Assembly: GCF_037974265.1 (NCBI RefSeq)
Contig: NZ_CP150233.1
Location: forward strand, 6,696,001-6,760,000
Direction: 5' to 3'
DNA from: Paenibacillus sp. FSL R5-0623
GTDB taxonomy: Bacteria; Bacillota; Bacilli; Paenibacillales; Paenibacillaceae
DNA: 64,000 bases
Shown here: in pieces, positions 25,920 to 34,642 of the stretch
Layout: each line of letters starts with the position of its first letter
Numbering within the stretch: the stretch's first letter is position 1
Notes under the pieces: model-generated
What the model saw: the letters and a program-made list of their open reading frames with translations, nothing else
What the model was told of the DNA's origin: nothing
The model's database searches: none
Made by a program: the position numbers and the translations under genes

Positions 25920-26801
25920 CTATCCTTTCACGGCTCCGAGGGTAATCCCCTTAACGAAGTACCGTTGGATAAACGGGTAGATTGTAACAATAGGCAGGAT
26001 GCTAACCACAATGGATACATAACGAACCTGAAGAGAGGAGACGGCCAGCGCACCGGATGTCATCGTACCGCCCATCTTCTGCATCACTTCCGGCGAAGCC
26101 ATGATCAGCACCCTTCGCAGGAACATCTGTAAGGGCTGCATATCCTGTTTGCCCAGATATAATAGGGCCGTGAAAAAGTTGTTCCAGTGGAATACCGCAT
26201 AGTACAGCGTGAGCACAGCCAGTGTTGGCTTGATGATGGGAACCGCCAGACGATACAGCATCGTCATCTCGTTGGCCCCGTCTATACTGGCACTTTCGAA
26301 TATTTCATTCGGAATACCTTCGAACGCTGAGCGGCAGATCATGACGTTAAACGTAATCACCAGCACAGGCAGCACCATAACCCAGCGGGTGTTGTACAGC
26401 CCAAGCGAGGTAATCAGCATGTAGACCGGAATGAGTCCACCCGAGAAGTACATGGTGAAGGCGATGAAGAAATTCAGCTTGCGACGTAAGAAAAACTGCT
26501 GTCTGGATAATGGAAACGCGGCAAGACATGTTGCCACGATGTTCAACAGTGTGCCTACCACGGTGTACCAGAGGGTGTTGTAGAACGAAACCCACAACTC
26601 CTTGTATTGCAGTACCATTTGGTAACCTGACAGGGTAAACCCAACGGGCCACAATACAACTTTTTGTTTGTCGATGGCATCCACCGAGCTGAATGAAATG
26701 CTAATGACGTACAGAAAGGGATACAACGTGACAACAACCGCCAGTATGGTCAGCAGGTAGACACATCCGTAAAACAAACGGTCACTTCTCGATTTTTGCA
26801 T
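25920..26801 (-). CDS. ABC importer permease (LplC/YtcP type)
   Basis: 293 residues, six membrane spans. The EAA-type loop that contacts the ATPase is visible as 'IFESASIDGANEMTMLYRLAVPIIKPTLAV', quoted here only by its core 'ASIDGANEMTMLYRLAVP'. The C-terminal 'VKGITLGAVKG' is typical of the subfamily. Sits 30 bp after the other permease and 68 bp before the binding protein, same strand. Forms the transmembrane channel with its partner. Confidence 0.9.
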   Translation of the reverse strand: MQKSRSDRLFYGCVYLLTILAVVVTLYPFLYVISISFSSVDAIDKQKVVLWPVGFTLSGYQMVLQYKELWVSFYNTLWYTVVGTLLNIVATCLAAFPLSRQQFFLRRKLNFFIAFTMYFSGGLIPVYMLITSLGLYNTRWVMVLPVLVITFNVMICRSAFEGIPNEIFESASIDGANEMTMLYRLAVPIIKPTLAVLTLYYAVFHWNNFFTALLYLGKQDMQPLQMFLRRVLIMASPEVMQKMGGTMTSGALAVSSLQVRYVSIVVSILPIVTIYPFIQRYFVKGITLGAVKG

Positions 26802-26830
26802 ACAGGTCTCCTTTGGTCCGGGTTATAGTC

Positions 26831-27748
26831 TTACCAGAGTGACATCTTGGTTAGGCGGCGGGTCATGGAATTGGCAGCAAAAACAAGGATAAAGGTGATG
26901 ATAGAGTTGAACAGGCCGACCGCTGTGGCGAAGCCATAATTCTGGCCCTCAATCCCCATCCGGTATACATAGGTGGACAAGACATCAGCCGTTTCGTAGG
27001 TGGCTCCGTTGTAGAGCAGATATACTTTCTCGAAACCTACACTCATAATGCCGCCAAGTGACAGAAGCAGAAGAATGACAATGGTTGGTTTGATACTGGG
27101 AAGGGTCAGGTGCCAGAGCTCCTGGAATTTGTTGACGCCGTCAATTTTGCCGGAATCATACATCTCGGGGTCGATCCCCATAATGGCTGCAATGTAGATG
27201 ATGGAGCTGAAGCCAAAGCTCTGCCAGATGTCGGAACTTGTGAATATGGTACGGAACCAGCTGGCATCCATCATGAAGTTCACTTTTTCCATGCCAAGAC
27301 TCGCGATGAGGGTGTTCACAATACCGTCTGTTGGTGACAGGAAGTTAATGATCATGCCAGCTACAACAACAGTGGAGATGAAGTGAGGAAGGTACGTAAC
27401 GGTCTGGGCAAATCGCTTGAATGTCCGGTTCTTGATCTCCACGATGCAGACAGCGAATAAAATCGGAATGGAGAAACCAAACAAGAGCGGCAGGAAGGCG
27501 AGCAAAAATGTGTTACGTAGCAGTCGCCAGAAGTAGATGGAATTCACGAACTGTTCGAACCAGCGCAGTCCCACCCACTCCCCGCTGAGCATGCCCTGCC
27601 CCGGCAAGAAATTACGAAATGCCAACAGCACGCCAGGCATCGGAAGGTACATGAAGATGAGGTAATACAGAAAGATAGGCGAAAACATCAGTAGCAAATA
27701 TTTATCCCGTCTGATCAGGCTGAACAGCGTGGACATGCGTTTTTTCAA
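26831..27748 (-). CDS. ABC importer permease (LplB/YteP type), first gene of pectin operon
   Basis: 305 residues from a TTG with SD GAAGGGGAG. Six spans; the EAA loop reads 'SGKIDGVNKFQELWHLTLP' and the family start 'YLLLMFSPIFLYYLIFMYLPM' is seen in its core 'FLYYLIFMYLPM'. It opens the operon YteP-like, YtcP-like, binding protein, LacI, GH88/105, pectinesterase. Upstream are two LacI-type palindromes and a cre-like site, one palindrome lying just 27 bp ahead of this start. Confidence 0.9.
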   Translation of the reverse strand: MKKRMSTLFSLIRRDKYLLLMFSPIFLYYLIFMYLPMPGVLLAFRNFLPGQGMLSGEWVGLRWFEQFVNSIYFWRLLRNTFLLAFLPLLFGFSIPILFAVCIVEIKNRTFKRFAQTVTYLPHFISTVVVAGMIINFLSPTDGIVNTLIASLGMEKVNFMMDASWFRTIFTSSDIWQSFGFSSIIYIAAIMGIDPEMYDSGKIDGVNKFQELWHLTLPSIKPTIVILLLLSLGGIMSVGFEKVYLLYNGATYETADVLSTYVYRMGIEGQNYGFATAVGLFNSIITFILVFAANSMTRRLTKMSLW

Positions 27749-27774
27749 CGTGAAACACTCCCCTTCGCTACATA

Positions 27775-27790
27775 ATTACAACGTTTGAAT
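27775..27790. promoter_or_regulatory. LacI-type operator O1, imperfect
   Basis: ATTACAACGTTTGAAT, centred on AACGTT, shares 13 of 16 bases with the perfect palindrome at 27951. It lies in the leader of the pectin operon, where bound repressor would block transcription. Confidence 0.65.
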
Positions 27791-27950
27791 TTATGAATAA
27801 AAAGGAACCGTCATTTCACTGACGTATTTGTTATTTATCTCATTCACATTTTGTGACATCCTATATTATTCTGCATATTAACGAGATATTTGCTTAAAGC
27901 AGTCCTCCTCACACCGTGTTTTTGTATTTTCAAAACTTGCCATAATCATA

Positions 27951-27966
27951 ATTACAACGTTGTAAT
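27951..27966. promoter_or_regulatory. LacI-type operator O2, perfect palindrome
   Basis: ATTACAACGTTGTAAT is a perfect 16-bp palindrome with the central CG typical of LacI-family operators. Its centre lies 176 bp from that of O1, compatible with repression by looping. Confidence 0.75.
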
Positions 27967-27976
27967 TTTAACCTAA

Positions 27977-27992
27977 ATGTATACGCTTACAT
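27977..27992. promoter_or_regulatory. cre-like site (CcpA)
   Basis: ATGTATACGCTTACAT; read on the minus strand TGTAAGCGTATACA differs at one fixed position from the catabolite-responsive element consensus TGWAANCGNTNWCA. Placed upstream of O2 for the pectin operon, it would give glucose repression. Confidence 0.55.
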
Positions 27993-28070
27993 AAACTTTT
28001 TCCCATCTTAGCAAAGTCTTCAATGTTTGGCAACAACAAAAATCAGTGGCATGCTGTAACGTACTAAATA

Positions 28071-28092
28071 CAGTCTCGCATATGCGAGACTG
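28071..28092 (-). repeat. 22-bp perfect palindrome after the AraC gene
   Basis: CAGTCTCGCAT and its exact reverse complement ATGCGAGACTG meet without a loop. It lies 12 bp past the AraC stop codon. As RNA it would fold to a hairpin but no U-tract follows, so it is either a weak terminator or a protein-binding site. Confidence 0.7.
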
Positions 28093-28103
28093 CCTGTTAA
28101 AAT

Positions 28104-28907
28104 CTACACGTGATTCCGATATTCCATCGGTGTCATCACATACACTCGCTGAAAGGCTCTGTAGAACTGACTGACGCTGGAAAATCCCAGTTCATAACTG
28201 ATTGTGGTCACTGAATCTGTTGTATGGCGGAGCCTCTTGGAAGCTTCTTCTACGCGCAAATTCAGCAGATATTGATACGGTGTTGTTCCCGTAAGAGCTT
28301 TGAAAGAACGCATAAAATGATACCGGCTCTGATGCGCGACCATCGCCATCGAATCAATATCCATCGGGCCTGTATAGGCACTGTGAATGTAATCCAGCAC
28401 TCGTTGGAGATGAGGATCTATGAATGTACCGGGATTTACAGTCCTTTTTCCATTTTCCTGCCCCGTCAACATACGTCTTAGATACGTCTCGATCGCTAGT
28501 TCTGTTTCCTGCACTTGCAGCATTTCGGGCACATCATCTAACAAAATGGAATTCCAGCCTCGAAACAGACTGCTGATCTCAGCAGGATCAAAAGTCTGGG
28601 TAGGTCGAAACTCAGCTCGTCCCCCACTTAACTCTGCACCTTCGAAACTGCCTAATGGCGGTTTACGGAATTTGATCACAATGACAGCCGAATCCGACCC
28701 TATCTCAAAATAATGCTCAGTCTGGGGATGAGCAATAATCCCTATCCCTGCTTTTAGCGGGTATGCATGCCGTTCCTGTACCAGATGACATTGACCTCTG
28801 ACCGGCAGCGTTAGCTGATACCAGTCGTCATGTACATGCGGCTCATTCGCGAATCCTCCGGTAGCTTTCCATAATTCCAACCCATTTAGTGTCATGTTTA
28901 ATTCCAT
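28104..28907 (-). CDS. AraC family regulator with cupin sensor domain
   Basis: 267 residues from ATG 28907 (SD AGGTGAG eight bases upstream); a frame extension of seven codons lacks one. N-terminal cupin-like domain, about residues 10-130 ('HVHDDWYQLTLPVRGQC', 'IAHPQTEHYF'), C-terminal double helix-turn-helix with the AraC signature 'YELGFSSVSQFYRAFQRVY'. 'MAMVAHQSRYHFMRSFKALTG' is the first helix-turn-helix, shown by its core 'HQSRYHFMRSFKALTG'. Divergent from the Fsr-like exporter with a 117-bp shared region, so that gene is the likely target. Confidence 0.87.
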   Translation of the reverse strand: MELNMTLNGLELWKATGGFANEPHVHDDWYQLTLPVRGQCHLVQERHAYPLKAGIGIIAHPQTEHYFEIGSDSAVIVIKFRKPPLGSFEGAELSGGRAEFRPTQTFDPAEISSLFRGWNSILLDDVPEMLQVQETELAIETYLRRMLTGQENGKRTVNPGTFIDPHLQRVLDYIHSAYTGPMDIDSMAMVAHQSRYHFMRSFKALTGTTPYQYLLNLRVEEASKRLRHTTDSVTTISYELGFSSVSQFYRAFQRVYVMTPMEYRNHV

Positions 28908-29024
28908 CGTTTGCTCACCTGCTGACATTATAGCAAATCGTGCTCACTTTCCAAGCACTTTTCACAAAGACATGATCTTCCCCCATCTTTTATCATAGAA
29001 AAAAATAATTCGAGGTGATCTCCC

Positions 29025-30248
29025 ATGGCTCAGGCCACTTTAAGCAAAATGCAAATCAACTCCTCCGCCAATTGGGCACTCGCCGGAGTCAGCTTCGCCC
29101 ATCTGCTGAATGATGCGATGCAGACAGTTGTTCCGTCTGCATTCCCGCTATTCCAGCAGACCATGCAGCTCAGTTTCGCCCAGATGGGCTGGATTGCCTT
29201 CACCCTGAATATTACCGCATCCGTTCTTCAGCCACTGGTGGGTTATATGTCAGACCGCAAGCCAATGCCGATCCTGCTTCCCGGAGGCATGTTATTCTCC
29301 CTGATCGGTGTTCTCGGCTTAGCCTTGTCTTCCGAGTTATGGATGCTGCTTGTTGCGGCAGCATTGATTGGCATAGGCTCATCCATCCTCCATCCCGAAT
29401 CCTCACGCGTGGCTCATATGGCGGCTGGTCGTGGACGCGGAATGGCGCAGTCGATCTTCCAGGTGGGAGGCAACACAGGGCAGGCCATTGCTCCATTACT
29501 GGTCGCCTTCATCCTGCTGCCACATGGGCAGCGTAGTTTTCTATGGCTGATGGGCTTTGCCCTGATCGGCATCTTCATTCAGTCTATGGTCAGTCGTTGG
29601 TACAGAGACAAGCTTGCCGAGACTCACATTCGTCAGCAACGCCCTCTAAAATCAAGCGGCGCAGGGCCAGCAGCTGGGCCTGTGAGCAGGGGATTCATCG
29701 CTTTTACAATGGGAATTCTCATCCTGCTGCTGTTCTCCAAATTCGTATATATTGCTGGCATGACCGGGTACTATGCCTTCTATTACGCTGATGCCTATGG
29801 CTTGCCTCTCTCCCAGGCACAGATCTGTCTGTTTATTTTGCAATTTGCAGGTATGGTCGGAACCTTGCTTGGCGGCCCACTTGCTGACCGCTACGGACGC
29901 AAACCGATGATCTGGTTCTCCATTGCAGGCACTGCACCGTTTTCCCTGCTGTTACCTTATGCAGGACCCGTCTTGTCCATGGTATTGTGCGGAATGATTG
30001 GAATAATCCTGATGTCCGGCTTCAGTGTCATCATTGTTTATGCACAGGAATTGCTTCCTCGTCATATTGGAACGGTATCCGGATTGTTTTTTGGCCTGTC
30101 GTTCGGAATGGCTGGACTTGGCTCGGTTGTGTTAGGTTCCTTAATTGACGTGACCAACATTTCGTTTGTTATCAAGTTATGTTCGTTTTTGCCACTGCTT
30201 GGTGTGTGTGCTGTATTTCTGCGCAAGGACCAACCAAGAACAGTGTGA
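29025..30248 (+). CDS. MFS exporter, Fsr (fosmidomycin resistance)-like
   Basis: 407 residues, SD GAGGTGAT before ATG. Twelve spans. The N-terminal 'AHLLNDAMQTVVPSAFPLF' and 'HPESSRVAHMAAGRGRGMAQ' are hallmarks of the Fsr branch of the major facilitators, and 'LADRYGRKPMIW' is the signature in the second half. E. coli Fsr exports fosmidomycin; natural substrates are uncertain. The AraC regulator is transcribed divergently, a common regulator-exporter pair. No terminator before the ABC ATPase gene 78 bp downstream. Confidence 0.87.
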   Translation: MAQATLSKMQINSSANWALAGVSFAHLLNDAMQTVVPSAFPLFQQTMQLSFAQMGWIAFTLNITASVLQPLVGYMSDRKPMPILLPGGMLFSLIGVLGLALSSELWMLLVAAALIGIGSSILHPESSRVAHMAAGRGRGMAQSIFQVGGNTGQAIAPLLVAFILLPHGQRSFLWLMGFALIGIFIQSMVSRWYRDKLAETHIRQQRPLKSSGAGPAAGPVSRGFIAFTMGILILLLFSKFVYIAGMTGYYAFYYADAYGLPLSQAQICLFILQFAGMVGTLLGGPLADRYGRKPMIWFSIAGTAPFSLLLPYAGPVLSMVLCGMIGIILMSGFSVIIVYAQELLPRHIGTVSGLFFGLSFGMAGLGSVVLGSLIDVTNISFVIKLCSFLPLLGVCAVFLRKDQPRTV

Positions 30249-30326
30249 TAACCGTTGAAACCTCTTTTGTTTTGTGACTACAATACTTCTAGGAGAATTG
30301 AGGATAACGGAAGGAAGGAATAACGT

Positions 30327-31109
30327 ATGATTATTGATGTACAGCATGTCACTTGGAAAAGGGGACCTCTTACCCTGCTGAACGATGTAAGCTGGCAAGT
30401 TAATGACGGTGAACACTGGGCGTTGCTTGGCCTGAATGGCTCCGGCAAAACAACACTCCTGAACATGATCACCGGATATCTCTGGCCAACCGAAGGCAAG
30501 ATATCCGTGTTAGGCCATGAATATGGTGATGTGGATCTGAGACAGCTTCGCAAATCCATCGGCTGGGTCAGTTCATCTCTGCAAGAGAAATTGCATGGCA
30601 CAGACCGCACGCAGTATGTCGTGATCAGCGGCAAACACGCCACCATTGGCCTTTATGACAAGATGTCAGATGATGATCTGGATCAGGCACAGGAATTAAT
30701 GCAAACGCTGGGCTGTCAGCACCTGTGGGATCGCGAATATCGTACCTGTTCTCAAGGGGAGAAACAGAAACTTCTCATTGCCCGAGCACTTATGGCCAAT
30801 CCGCGCGTACTTATTCTGGACGAGCCTTGCAATGGACTGGATCTGTTCTCAAGAGAACGACTGCTGGAGAGTATTCGTGAATTGTCCCAGCGACCCGATA
30901 CCCCTTCGCTCATCTATGTCACCCATCATACCGAGGAAATATTGTCCGTCTTTAGTCACAGCCTTTTGCTGCGCCGAGGTGAAGTTGTCAGTAGCGGATT
31001 AACTGGCGATCTGATGAACACGGAAGTACTGAGCAACTTCTTCGAGGCACCTGTGGAAGTTGATCGGCACGGGGAACGTGTCTATGTGAGAGCTGCGGCG
31101 GAATCATAA
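30327..31109 (+). CDS. Stand-alone ABC ATPase, YlmA-like
   Basis: 260 residues, SD GGAAGGAA. A single complete nucleotide-binding domain: Walker A GLNGSGKT at 35-42, Q-loop 'GWVSSSLQ', signature 'CSQGEKQK', Walker B 'VLILDEPCNGLD', His switch 'YVTHHTEE'. The signature cysteine in place of the usual leucine is family-typical for YlmA/ModF-like ATPases. No permease gene lies near it and it has no duplication, so its partner, if any, is encoded elsewhere. It may share a transcript with the Fsr-like exporter. A long hairpin terminator follows. Confidence 0.85.
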   Translation: MIIDVQHVTWKRGPLTLLNDVSWQVNDGEHWALLGLNGSGKTTLLNMITGYLWPTEGKISVLGHEYGDVDLRQLRKSIGWVSSSLQEKLHGTDRTQYVVISGKHATIGLYDKMSDDDLDQAQELMQTLGCQHLWDREYRTCSQGEKQKLLIARALMANPRVLILDEPCNGLDLFSRERLLESIRELSQRPDTPSLIYVTHHTEEILSVFSHSLLLRRGEVVSSGLTGDLMNTEVLSNFFEAPVEVDRHGERVYVRAAAES

Positions 31110-31155
31110 TCGAGGGTTATACACAGTAAACGTATCAAAGGTATCGAAACATAAC

Positions 31156-31206
31156 AGTAAAAGCCCAATATCTTATCCACATGTGGATAGATTTCGGGCT
31201 TTTTAC
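31156..31206. terminator. Bidirectional terminator with long stem
   Basis: AGTAAAAGCCC (31156-31166) pairs with GGGCTTTTTACT (31197-31208), enclosing a perfect inner palindrome TATCCACATGTGGATA (31174-31189). Confidence 0.82.
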
Positions 31207-31304
31207 TGCTATATCTAGTGTTATCCACCGTTTTCTGTGTAGAACTTTCTAATTTATGAGTATAACTTAGTTATGTCCTTCTATTTATCTATACACATCA
31301 CTAT

Positions 31305-32033
31305 CTACTTCCGGGCACTTAAAAACAGAAACAATGGGATACGCTGCCTGCGTAGATAGGTTTCCTCGTTTACAAAATAAGCACGTTGTGGTGCTGACTC
31401 GCGCAAATGTTCTACACGGAATCCTGCCCGCTGCAATGCCATAAAGTATGATTCAATGGATCGATGCATCTTTTTCACAGAACCGCCCAGCCACTGCTGC
31501 TCCCGATATCCTTCTACAAAATACTGATCAACCACCCAATCCGTTCGTGTGCCGGAGGGTTGCAGTGTGGACGTGATCACAGGATGTTCTACCGAGAATA
31601 CAAATGTCCCGTTCTCTTTCAAAGTATTGTATATGTTGTGGAACAGGCTCTCCACATCTTCAATATAGTGAACAGCAAGTCTCGATATAACCAGATCGTA
31701 CGCTCCGGCCGGGTAGGCCCAGTCTTCCATGAACGCTTGCTCAATCCGGGCATTTAATCCTTTTACTGATTCATTAGCTGCCTGAATCATATTCACAGAA
31801 CCCTCAATCCCCGTATATGATGCATCTTCGGGCTCCCTACTCAGCAATTCTGCGGCAAACCTTGCATCTCCACAACCAAGGTCCAGTATGTTCTTGCCGG
31901 CAACATCTCCAATCAACTCCAGCATCACCGGCTTCTCCAATGTATCATTGGCGTTCTCCTGCCAGTTGCGACGTTCCATATACTTCTCAAAGTTCGCCTC
32001 ATCATCGTAAAAGTCCGATCCTCTGTCCTTCAT
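31305..32033 (-). CDS. Class I SAM-dependent methyltransferase
   Basis: 242 residues from ATG 32033 with SD GGAGGG eight bases upstream. Motif I reads 'NILDLGCGDARFAAELL', with 'YTGIEGSVNMIQAA' next (ribose-binding Glu) and 'YDLVISRLAVHYIEDVESLF' as the post-motif segment. Small-molecule methyltransferase of the UbiE/Methyltransf_11 kind; the substrate cannot be told. It has a hydrophilic N-terminus and stands alone, convergent with the ABC ATPase. Confidence 0.85.
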   Translation of the reverse strand: MKDRGSDFYDDEANFEKYMERRNWQENANDTLEKPVMLELIGDVAGKNILDLGCGDARFAAELLSREPEDASYTGIEGSVNMIQAANESVKGLNARIEQAFMEDWAYPAGAYDLVISRLAVHYIEDVESLFHNIYNTLKENGTFVFSVEHPVITSTLQPSGTRTDWVVDQYFVEGYREQQWLGGSVKKMHRSIESYFMALQRAGFRVEHLRESAPQRAYFVNEETYLRRQRIPLFLFLSARK

Positions 32034-32117
32034 TCTGTGACCCTCCATTTCGGATAAGCATGCTTCATACTTACAGCCTGTAAGAGTATACAGAATGTGG
32101 ATGTGTCTGACTATAAC

Positions 32118-32155
32118 AAAAAAAAGCTGTTGTCTGGAGTTGTCCAGTAACAGCC
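32118..32155 (-). terminator. Rho-independent terminator of the exopolysaccharide operon
   Basis: On the minus strand GCTGTTAC-TGGA pairs with TCCA-GACAACAGC (plus 32126-32154) with small mismatches, followed by eight U residues. It lies 33 bp past the GT2 stop. Confidence 0.82.
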
Positions 32156-32187
32156 TTTCTGCCTTACACTTCTACAATTTTCGCCGA

Positions 32188-33483
32188 TTAGCCAAAACGT
32201 TCTGTTTTGTACCATTTGCTTTCGCGTTTCCGAATCTTGTCCATGATCAAGGAGTAGAAAGCCTTGATCGAGATCAGGATGAACAGCTGTGCATACGTGA
32301 AATAGGATACGCAGGCGTAGATGAAATTACGGGTATTGCTCTGTCCAATATCTGCGGCAAGTGCCAGGTTAATCTGTAACACGTAAATAAAGTACATGAG
32401 TGCCCAACCAATGACCAGGAATACATACGCATCGCCGGCAAACTGGAACGGTGAACTTACCTCCGGTTTAAATATGGCAATGATCCGATAAACCAGATTC
32501 ACGAGAAATATAATATCCGATACTATGATCGCAAGCATAAACCAGAAATAACTGACGGCATAATAGATGACCAGCAACTTATTACGCCAACTGGAACGGT
32601 TAAACAAGTTATGAATGTTATCCAGTACCACCTGGTAGTTCCCCTTGGCCCAGCGTTCGCGCTGCTTCATGTATACACTAAGCTGTTCCGGCTCCTGCTG
32701 ATAGGCTTCCGCTTGTGGCGCAAGAGCCACAAACTGTCCGCGATTCAAAATCTCGAATGACAAAGCCGTATCTTCTGTAATGGCTGTCACATCCCAGCCA
32801 CCAATCTCCCGGATCAACTCGGTTTTGATAATGTAATTCGTTCCCGGGATGGAACCCAGCTGGAACAATTCCCACAGACCCGTGTGATACACACGTTGCG
32901 AAGTGATGATCTCCAGATTGATGCATTTGGAGAGGAAATTCTGTCCTCTGTTGCGTGCTTTGTTTCTGCCAAAAACCACGCCATATTGTTCAGGGTTCTC
33001 AAGCGATTTTTGTGTCAAAAACATTAATGAATTCCGTTCAGGTGCGGCATCTGCATCGAAGATACAGATCCAGTCGCCCGTGGCAATTTCCAGTCCGTCA
33101 TTTAATGCGCCGGACTTGCCACCTGTTCCTTTCCGCTCCATTACCGTCACATTACGATGCATATAACTGGTCTGACTGAGGAATGATCTCAGCTTCTCTG
33201 CGGTATCATCTGTACAGTTATCCGCGATCACGATGACCTGAACTTTATCCTCCGGATAATTCAGGCGCAGGATGTGCTCTACCGTCGCAACAATGACCAG
33301 ACCCTCGTTATGCGCAGGTACCATGACCGTGACTGTTGGATAATGATCCATATCTTCAGGGATCTGAATCCCTTTTTTGTCCTGTTTATTAATAAAACGA
33401 ATCGCACCTGCCATAATAACAATCGACTCGAATACGGCAATCCAGATACTAAATATGGATAATATTAAAATAAAATCAGCCAC
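32188..33483 (-). CDS. Processive family 2 glycosyltransferase, YdaM-like polysaccharide synthase
   Basis: 431 residues from a GTG that overlaps the miniprotein's 3' end by eight bases. One N-terminal span (residues 3-28), cytosolic GT-A domain with 'VTVMVPAHNEG' , 'DADA' at 143-146, 'TED' at 236-238 and the processivity motif QRERW at 274-278, then about four C-terminal spans. These are all the residues of cellulose- or hyaluronan-synthase-like enzymes that polymerise a sugar nucleotide and push the chain through the membrane. In B. subtilis the YdaM enzyme makes an unknown exopolysaccharide under c-di-GMP control through YdaK. Here it is the last gene of a similar operon. Confidence 0.9.
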   Translation of the reverse strand: MADFILILSIFSIWIAVFESIVIMAGAIRFINKQDKKGIQIPEDMDHYPTVTVMVPAHNEGLVIVATVEHILRLNYPEDKVQVIVIADNCTDDTAEKLRSFLSQTSYMHRNVTVMERKGTGGKSGALNDGLEIATGDWICIFDADAAPERNSLMFLTQKSLENPEQYGVVFGRNKARNRGQNFLSKCINLEIITSQRVYHTGLWELFQLGSIPGTNYIIKTELIREIGGWDVTAITEDTALSFEILNRGQFVALAPQAEAYQQEPEQLSVYMKQRERWAKGNYQVVLDNIHNLFNRSSWRNKLLVIYYAVSYFWFMLAIIVSDIIFLVNLVYRIIAIFKPEVSSPFQFAGDAYVFLVIGWALMYFIYVLQINLALAADIGQSNTRNFIYACVSYFTYAQLFILISIKAFYSLIMDKIRKRESKWYKTERFG

Positions 33484-33619
33484 TTACTTTCCTCCGATCA
33501 TACTTGCGAATAACTTTCGACCGAAAGCGAAGGGTTGCAATTGTTAACCAGATCGTGAATACCGCAAATAAAGAACTGACGGCGATACAGATCGGGATGA
33601 ACCAGGACATATAGTCCAC
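33476..33619 (-). CDS. 47-aa single-span membrane miniprotein in the exopolysaccharide operon
   Basis: Start taken as the GTG at 33619, nine bases after SD AAGGAG; a longer frame upstream overlaps the GGDEF gene and has no ribosome binding site. One membrane span (WFIPICIAVSSLFAVFTIWL) follows a short acidic start, then a basic cytosolic tail (FRSKVIRKYDRRK). It lies 19 bp after the GGDEF-type gene and overlaps the synthase start, so all three are tightly coupled. Candidate small subunit or regulator of the synthase. Not a family I recognise. Confidence 0.72.
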   Translation of the reverse strand: MDYMSWFIPICIAVSSLFAVFTIWLTIATLRFRSKVIRKYDRRKVSG

Positions 33620-33638
33620 AGCGCCTCTCTCCTTCCCG

Positions 33639-34514
33639 TTATATATATTCTCCGATGAGATCGGTCTCTGTGTTTCGTTCAAGGGCAGCAATAACCGCGT
33701 CAATATCCTCGTACTTGCTGAATTGCTCTTTTTGGAATACCAGAGCACCAGAGCGTATCACCGTCTGCAGTTCATTTCCCTTTTTATCAAAAATTTGAAG
33801 ATCCATAATGGCTTTTTTGATCCGCTGTGTAAGAAGTGGAAGATATTCCACATTCACCATTGGACATATGATGACAAAACGCCCACGATCCACGAAAAAT
33901 TTATAATCTTCATACCGAATCTGCTTCTGGATCGTACCCGAGATTTCAAGCAGAAACTGTGCATACCGGACAGAACCGAGGGATTCCATCACCAGTGGCA
34001 AGAATTCTATCTTGAACATGGCCATGCTGAATCCATACTTTTCGGAGTACCTACGAGCAAGATTACTGTGTTTGATTAACGTATCTGCCAGAGCTCCTTT
34101 ATTACCAAGCGTGGTATCCAGATCGATTTCCGGGTTACGATCCTGCATATCCTGAAGACGTTCCACTACACGCGCACTGCGCAGCAGACTTACCTTGATG
34201 AACGCAGCCACGGCAACGTTGGCAGGGATGAGCAACCACCAGGAGAATACAAGCACATTTGCATCAGCATAAGTAACAAGCCACACAAAATAAGAAACCA
34301 GATATACAAACCCCGTCACGACGGATACACCAACAGGCAGAAAAAGACCAAAAACCAAGGCACCCAGCGACACGATACTAAAAATCAAATCCCCTGTAGT
34401 GTAGCTCTGATCCATGTACACTTTAAGATAAATCATCAGTTGCTGCATGAGGGCTAGTCCAATTAAAAGGGCATATCCCCACGCAATACGGCGGGTAGGC
34501 GCTTTATTCCTCAT
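33639..34514 (-). CDS. Degenerate GGDEF membrane protein, YdaK-like c-di-GMP receptor
   Basis: 291 residues, SD AGAAGGAA before ATG. Four or five N-terminal spans (about 10-110), a short coiled linker, then a GGDEF-fold domain at about 130-290. The catalytic motif is replaced by DRGRF at 209-213, so diguanylate cyclase activity is not expected. RYED at 200-203 lies exactly five residues ahead, which is the place and pattern (RxxD) of the c-di-GMP inhibitory site. This is the arrangement of B. subtilis YdaK, a degenerate GGDEF protein that binds c-di-GMP and switches on polysaccharide synthesis. In the operon it precedes the miniprotein and the synthase. Confidence 0.88.
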   Translation of the reverse strand: MRNKAPTRRIAWGYALLIGLALMQQLMIYLKVYMDQSYTTGDLIFSIVSLGALVFGLFLPVGVSVVTGFVYLVSYFVWLVTYADANVLVFSWWLLIPANVAVAAFIKVSLLRSARVVERLQDMQDRNPEIDLDTTLGNKGALADTLIKHSNLARRYSEKYGFSMAMFKIEFLPLVMESLGSVRYAQFLLEISGTIQKQIRYEDYKFFVDRGRFVIICPMVNVEYLPLLTQRIKKAIMDLQIFDKKGNELQTVIRSGALVFQKEQFSKYEDIDAVIAALERNTETDLIGEYI

Positions 34515-34642
34515 AGTTCCTTCTCTCCGTTGAATTTTTAGGACGCTTGTTCAACCTCACTTCTTTTATATCACAACAATTTATGACATGTTTAGACAAA
34601 GCTATGCTAACACATTGCAGTATTCATTAAATGACAAAATCC

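Noticed and set aside
33639..34514. Active diguanylate cyclase
   Set aside because: The GG(D/E)EF motif is DRGRF, so the catalytic residues are missing.
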